A stretch of DNA of 64,000 bases from Spirosoma lacussanchae (GTDB lineage: Bacteria; Bacteroidota; Bacteroidia; Cytophagales; Spirosomataceae): the NCBI RefSeq assembly GCF_005870035.1, contig NZ_SWJG01000001.1:1289639-1353638 (forward strand), given 5' to 3'. The notes below the pieces were generated by a model. It was not told where the DNA came from. It ran no database searches and worked only from the letters and a program-made list of their open reading frames with translations. Each line of letters starts with the position of its first letter. The first letter of the stretch is position 1. The position numbers and the translations under genes are program-made. Shown here piece by piece: positions 60,790 to 64,000 of this stretch.

Positions 60790-61759
60790 AGTGCAGAAGC
60801 TGGTCGATGGCGGGGCCGGGGAGGAGGGTGCCAGTCCGAACCTGCTCTTCGATATGGGCTAACCGCTCGCGAATACCGGGCTGCTCGTAGAACATACCCT
60901 CGAGTCGTTGCCGCAGCAGGGCTCTGAACCAGGTAAGCTGCTGCTCCTGCCGACGCTGGTTGCGGTAGCCGTTGGCCGTTGTCAGTTGCTGCTGATCCCG
61001 GATTGTTTGCCAGACCGTATCTACGCCTTCGCCGGTGAGGGCTGAGCCGGTCAGAACGGGCGGAAACCAGCCGGTGCCGGTAGGCGGAAACAGGTGCAGC
61101 GCGTTCTGGTACTCGACCCGCGCCCGGTCGGCCGCGGCCCGGTTGTCGCCATCGGCTTTGGTAATACAGAGCGCGTCGGCCAGCTCCATGATGCCACGTT
61201 TCATGCCCTGCAACTCATCTCCGGCACCCGCCAGCATGAGCAGCATGAAAAAATCGACCATGCCGTGCACCACCGTTTCGGACTGGCCTACACCCACCGT
61301 TTCGACCAGAACGACATCGTAGCCAGCGGCTTCGCAGAGCAGCATGGTTTCGCGCGTACGGTGCGACACGCCCCCCAGCGAATCACCGGCCGGGGAGGGG
61401 CGGATGTAGGCGTTTGGGTCCATCGACAGTGTCTCCATCCGGGTTTTATCGCCGAGCAGGCTACCGCCCGACCGCTGGCTGGTGGGGTCTACGGCCAGCA
61501 CGGCCAGCCGATGACCCTGCCCGGTCAGGTAGCGGCCGAAGGCTTCGATAAACGTACTTTTTCCAACCCCCGGAACCCCCGTAATACCGACTCGGATGCT
61601 GTTTCCGGTGTTGGGCAACACCCCTTCCAGTACCTGTTGCGCCAATAGCTGATCGTCTGACCGCTGGCTCTCGACGAGGGTAATGGCGCGGCTAAGCGTA
61701 AGCCGGTCGCCGTTCAGGATACCGTTGATGTAGTAATCGGGCGGAAAGCGGTGACGCAT
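60788..61759 (-). CDS. meaB: Methylmalonyl-CoA mutase-associated GTPase MeaB
   Basis: A 323-residue G3E-family GTPase that protects and reloads the B12-dependent methylmalonyl-CoA mutase. P-loop GVPGVGKST (61-69), DPTSQRSGGSLLGDKTRM (base-switch segment), ETVGVGQSE (switch region) and the guanine-specificity ITKADGDN. The C-terminal helices ending in LLPGPAIDQLL are the dimerisation region. The mutase genes are not in this window. Length as expected. Confidence 0.94.
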   Translation of the reverse strand: MRHRFPPDYYINGILNGDRLTLSRAITLVESQRSDDQLLAQQVLEGVLPNTGNSIRVGITGVPGVGKSTFIEAFGRYLTGQGHRLAVLAVDPTSQRSGGSLLGDKTRMETLSMDPNAYIRPSPAGDSLGGVSHRTRETMLLCEAAGYDVVLVETVGVGQSETVVHGMVDFFMLLMLAGAGDELQGMKRGIMELADALCITKADGDNRAAADRARVEYQNALHLFPPTGTGWFPPVLTGSALTGEGVDTVWQTIRDQQQLTTANGYRNQRRQEQQLTWFRALLRQRLEGMFYEQPGIRERLAHIEEQVRTGTLLPGPAIDQLLH

Positions 61760-61872
61760 GGAAGCGGGTTAATCAACTGATCGGATCAGCAAGTTACGGA
61801 ATCTAGTACTGGAAACTGGCGCTGCCGCCCACTCGGCCCCGGCGGGGCGATATGAATAAAATACCTGGCTAA

Positions 61873-62574
61873 CTAACCCCGGTACCCCAGATCGTCGGGG
61901 GTCGTGATCTTGATGTTTTCGTAGGCGCCGTCGATCAGCGCGATGGGGAAACCGGCATGTTCGAGCACACTGGCGCAGTCGGTGAAGTGAGGCTGCTCAT
62001 CGGTCGCGAACGCCTGCCGGAACCAGTCGAGCCGAAACGTCTGTGGCGTCTGCACGAGCCGGACACTGGCCCGGTCAATTGCCCGGCTCATGCCGTCGGT
62101 CCCGACAATCCGAACGGAATCCTTGGCCGGTACGCAGGTCACCGCCGAGCCCAGGCGGGCAGCCGTCTCGAAGCTGCTGCGAATGATGTCGGGTGCAATG
62201 AATGGCCGAACCCCATCGTGTACCGCCACAACGCCACCGTCGACCGACAGAGGAATGGCCTGCAGGCCGTTGCGCACCGACTGAAAGCGCGAGGCTCCGC
62301 CGTCGATCAACCGCACCGGTGCCTGAAAGCCGTACTGCCCGCACAGCGACAACCAGGTCTGGCGTTCGCGGGCGGGCAGTACGAGTATGATCTGTTCGGC
62401 GGGCAGTACCGCCAGAAACTGGTCCAGTGTATGTTGCAGGATCGGCTTGCCGTTCAGCAGCAGAAACTGCTTGGGTATGTCCGATTTCATCCGGCTACCG
62501 CTGCCACCGGCAACGATAATGGCAAAATAGGCCGGGCTGGCCGGGGAGGAGGTCGGTTGGTCGTGGGTTGTCAT
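61873..62574 (-). CDS. ispD: 2-C-methyl-D-erythritol 4-phosphate cytidylyltransferase
   Basis: A 233-residue enzyme of the non-mevalonate isoprenoid pathway that couples CTP to methylerythritol phosphate. The nucleotide-binding loop is VAGGSGSRMKSDIPKQFLLL (21-40) with Arg28 and Lys35; VAVHDGVRPFI and the TVCVPAKD-like VTCVPAKDSVR follow, with QTPQTFRL near the C terminus. The N-terminal 16 residues (Thr, Ser and Pro-rich) exceed the usual start; a later start has no in-frame ATG before the loop, so ATG 62574 is kept. It lies between meaB and queA, 113-55 bp from each. Confidence 0.93.
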   Translation of the reverse strand: MTTHDQPTSSPASPAYFAIIVAGGSGSRMKSDIPKQFLLLNGKPILQHTLDQFLAVLPAEQIILVLPARERQTWLSLCGQYGFQAPVRLIDGGASRFQSVRNGLQAIPLSVDGGVVAVHDGVRPFIAPDIIRSSFETAARLGSAVTCVPAKDSVRIVGTDGMSRAIDRASVRLVQTPQTFRLDWFRQAFATDEQPHFTDCASVLEHAGFPIALIDGAYENIKITTPDDLGYRG

Positions 62575-62629
62575 GCGAAGGATAAACTAACGCAAAACTA
62601 CAAACGACAACCCACTATTGGGCGCGGGC

Positions 62630-63673
62630 TTACAGAATCAGCATTGCATCGCCATAGCTGAAGAAGCGGTACTTCTCCTTGATGGCTACCTGATACGCTT
62701 CCTTGATCAGCTCATGACCGCCAAACGCGCTCGTCATCATGATCAGGATCGACTCGGGCAGGTGCAGGCTGGTCAGCAGCGAATTGGCAATTTTAAAATC
62801 GTAAGGGGGGAAGATAAACTTATCCGTCCAGCCCTCTACCGGCTTCAGCCGACTATTGGCCGACACCGACGATTCGATGGCTTTGAGCGAGGTCGTACCC
62901 ACCGCACAGACGCGTTTACCGCCATCGAGCGCGGTATTGACGATCTGGGCCGCATCGGCCGGAATCCGGTAATTCTCCGAATCGGTTTTGTGCTTGGTGA
63001 GGTCTTCTACGTCTACCTGACGGAACGTACCCAGACCAACGTGCAGGGTAATGGGCGCAAAGTGAATCCCTTTGATCTCCATCCGCTTCATCATGGCGCG
63101 GGTAAAGTGCAGACCGGCCGTGGGGGCCGCTACGGCGCCAACGTGCTGGGCAAAAACGGTCTGGTAATGATCCCGGTCGGCCAGTTCGGCTTCGCGCTGC
63201 ATCTCGCGCGGGATGGGGGTTTCGCCCAGTTCATCCACCGCTTTCATAAACTCCTCGTGGTTACCGTCGAACAGGAAACGGATCGTACGGCCGCGCGAGG
63301 TAGTATTGTCGATAACTTCTGCTACCAGGTCACTATCGCCGAAATACAGTTTGTTCCCAACGCGGATCTTACGGGCCGGATCGACCAGTACGTCCCAGAG
63401 TTTCATTTCGCGGTTCAGTTCCCGCAGCAGAAAGACCTCAATTTTAGCGCCGGTTTTCTCTTTGTTGCCATACAAACGCGCCGGAAACACTTTCGTGTTG
63501 TTGATGACCATTACATCGCCATCGGTGAAATAGCTGAGTATATCCGAAAACTGTTTATGCTCAATGGTTTTGGCTTTACGGTCAACAACCATCAACCGCG
63601 ATTCACCCCGCTCAACCGGGTATTTAGCAATGAGACTCTCGGGTAAATCAAACTTGAATTCGGATAATTTCAT
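62630..63673 (-). CDS. queA: S-adenosylmethionine:tRNA ribosyltransferase-isomerase QueA
   Basis: A 347-residue enzyme that transfers ribose from SAM to preQ1 in tRNA, giving epoxyqueuosine. Signature segments: N-terminal [20 protein letters not shown] (3-22), [15 protein letters not shown] (about 55-69), [14 protein letters not shown] (the AAPTAGLHF motif, about 186-199), [10 protein letters not shown] (about 217-226) and the C-terminal [14 protein letters not shown]. The length is normal. No other queuosine gene is seen nearby. A hairpin at 63730-63766 lies upstream, between this gene and the next one. Confidence 0.96.
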   Translation of the reverse strand: MKLSEFKFDLPESLIAKYPVERGESRLMVVDRKAKTIEHKQFSDILSYFTDGDVMVINNTKVFPARLYGNKEKTGAKIEVFLLRELNREMKLWDVLVDPARKIRVGNKLYFGDSDLVAEVIDNTTSRGRTIRFLFDGNHEEFMKAVDELGETPIPREMQREAELADRDHYQTVFAQHVGAVAAPTAGLHFTRAMMKRMEIKGIHFAPITLHVGLGTFRQVDVEDLTKHKTDSENYRIPADAAQIVNTALDGGKRVCAVGTTSLKAIESSVSANSRLKPVEGWTDKFIFPPYDFKIANSLLTSLHLPESILIMMTSAFGGHELIKEAYQVAIKEKYRFFSYGDAMLIL

Positions 63674-63729
63674 GATCTATCGGCACGAATAACAACAATC
63701 TTTTTTCTGTAAAGGGCGCAAAGATAGCG

Positions 63730-63766
63730 AAAAGCCCGGAAAATTGAGTATGTTCCGGGCTTTTTT
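63730..63766. terminator. Bidirectional terminator upstream of queA
   Basis: AAAAGCCCGGAA (63730-63741) pairs with TTCCGGGCTTTT (63753-63764), followed by T on both strands. On the minus strand it terminates the gene ending at 63786. Confidence 0.88.
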
Positions 63767-63785
63767 CTTGCAAATATGACAAAAA

Positions 63786-64000
63786 TCAATTATCGCCGAC
63801 GGGCAAACCATCCATTGGCTGCACCGCGCCGTCGGTGTTGACGCCCGCGCGGTCCGATACGTTGAACTTGGCCATCAGTTCCGACGAGGCTTCGTTGGAG
63901 TAGGTGCCCTGAGCCGATACAAAGACGCCTTTCATACCATTGGCAGCCGTGATGGCGTATAGCGTCATCTCATCGCCGGGGTCCGACGTGCCCTCGAACC
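63786..64000 (-). CDS. C-terminal part of a small conserved Bacteroidota protein (5' end outside window)
   Basis: The reading frame is open from the right edge (64000) to the stop at 63786, giving at least 71 residues: FEGTSDPGDEMTLYAITAAN, then GMKGVFVSAQGTYSNEASSE and a hydrophilic tail. The FEGxSxPxDE-x-YAI-x-x-x-G-x-KGV pattern matches, from memory, short Bacteroidota proteins often misnamed phosphoribosylpyrophosphate synthetase, which have no PRPP site. Because the start lies outside, length and function cannot be judged. Confidence 0.6.
   Translation of the reverse strand, partial: FEGTSDPGDEMTLYAITAANGMKGVFVSAQGTYSNEASSELMAKFNVSDRAGVNTDGAVQPMDGLPVGDN

Noticed and set aside
1-64000. 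tRNA, rRNA, insertion sequences, prophage and CRISPR arrays
   Set aside because: No cloverleaf-like intergenic segment, transposase, integrase or regularly spaced direct repeat was found by eye on either strand.

Overview
The window is a chromosomal segment of a Bacteroidota bacterium, most likely a Cytophagales member close to Spirosoma, Fibrella or Fibrisoma. The taxonomic call is inference. It rests on a SusC/SusD pair, a GLPGLI protein beside a plug-type barrel, an ECF sigma/FecR module, LytS/LytTR signalling, an N-succinyl/N-acetylornithine-type carbamoyltransferase, DUF4260/DUF4286 proteins, and promoter elements resembling the Bacteroidota TTTG/TAnnTTTG consensus. Coding DNA is GC-rich and the longer intergenic gaps are AT-rich. 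I saw no tRNA, rRNA, CRISPR array, transposase, integrase or phage gene.

Layout. 1-7.2 kb is core metabolism: a partial MoxR ATPase, prmC, two small secreted proteins, ribD, a pair of palindrome-rich ~90-bp repeats, nagA, aroA and a DUF4260 protein. 7.3-20.2 kb holds a lipoprotein, a coupled cytosolic BtuF-like/AraC pair, a GLPGLI + outer-membrane barrel + small secreted protein cluster, a lipoprotein/beta-barrel pair, an M42 aminopeptidase and a BNR/sialidase-fold protein. 20.2-26.8 kb is a leftward cell-surface-signalling operon (ECF sigma, FecR, an STN protein with a 16-residue repeat solenoid, TonB receptor), preceded by an XRE regulator. 27-29.3 kb is clpP-clpX. 29.4-30.9 kb holds two tandem paralogous lipoproteins. 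30.9-34.8 kb carries an alpha/beta hydrolase and three arginine-biosynthesis genes (argD, argF', argB). 34.9-41.7 kb has an NlpC/P60 peptidase, small membrane proteins, a SASA esterase with DUF11 modules and an MMPL/RND exporter. 41.8-48.9 kb has an M4 metallopeptidase and an OmpA protein divergent from a LytS-type kinase and its LytTR regulator. 49.2-53.2 kb pairs a GT4 fusion with a GH130 enzyme. 53.7-58.5 kb is susC-susD. 58.9-60 kb encodes two acidic, probably disordered proteins. 60.1-64 kb holds wrbA, meaB, ispD, queA and the end of a small conserved protein.

The observations I rate highest are: (1) the duplicated nested-palindrome element at 3.8-4.1 kb; (2) the signalling operon in which the STN domain sits on a separate repeat-solenoid protein instead of on the TonB receptor; (3) an ArgF' enzyme with Ala90 at the position that separates N-succinyl- from N-acetyl-ornithine carbamoyltransferases; (4) a long inverted repeat directly before the GH130 start; (5) the tandem lipoprotein family with C-terminal membrane hairpins. 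Function names come from motif recognition by eye; no database search was run.
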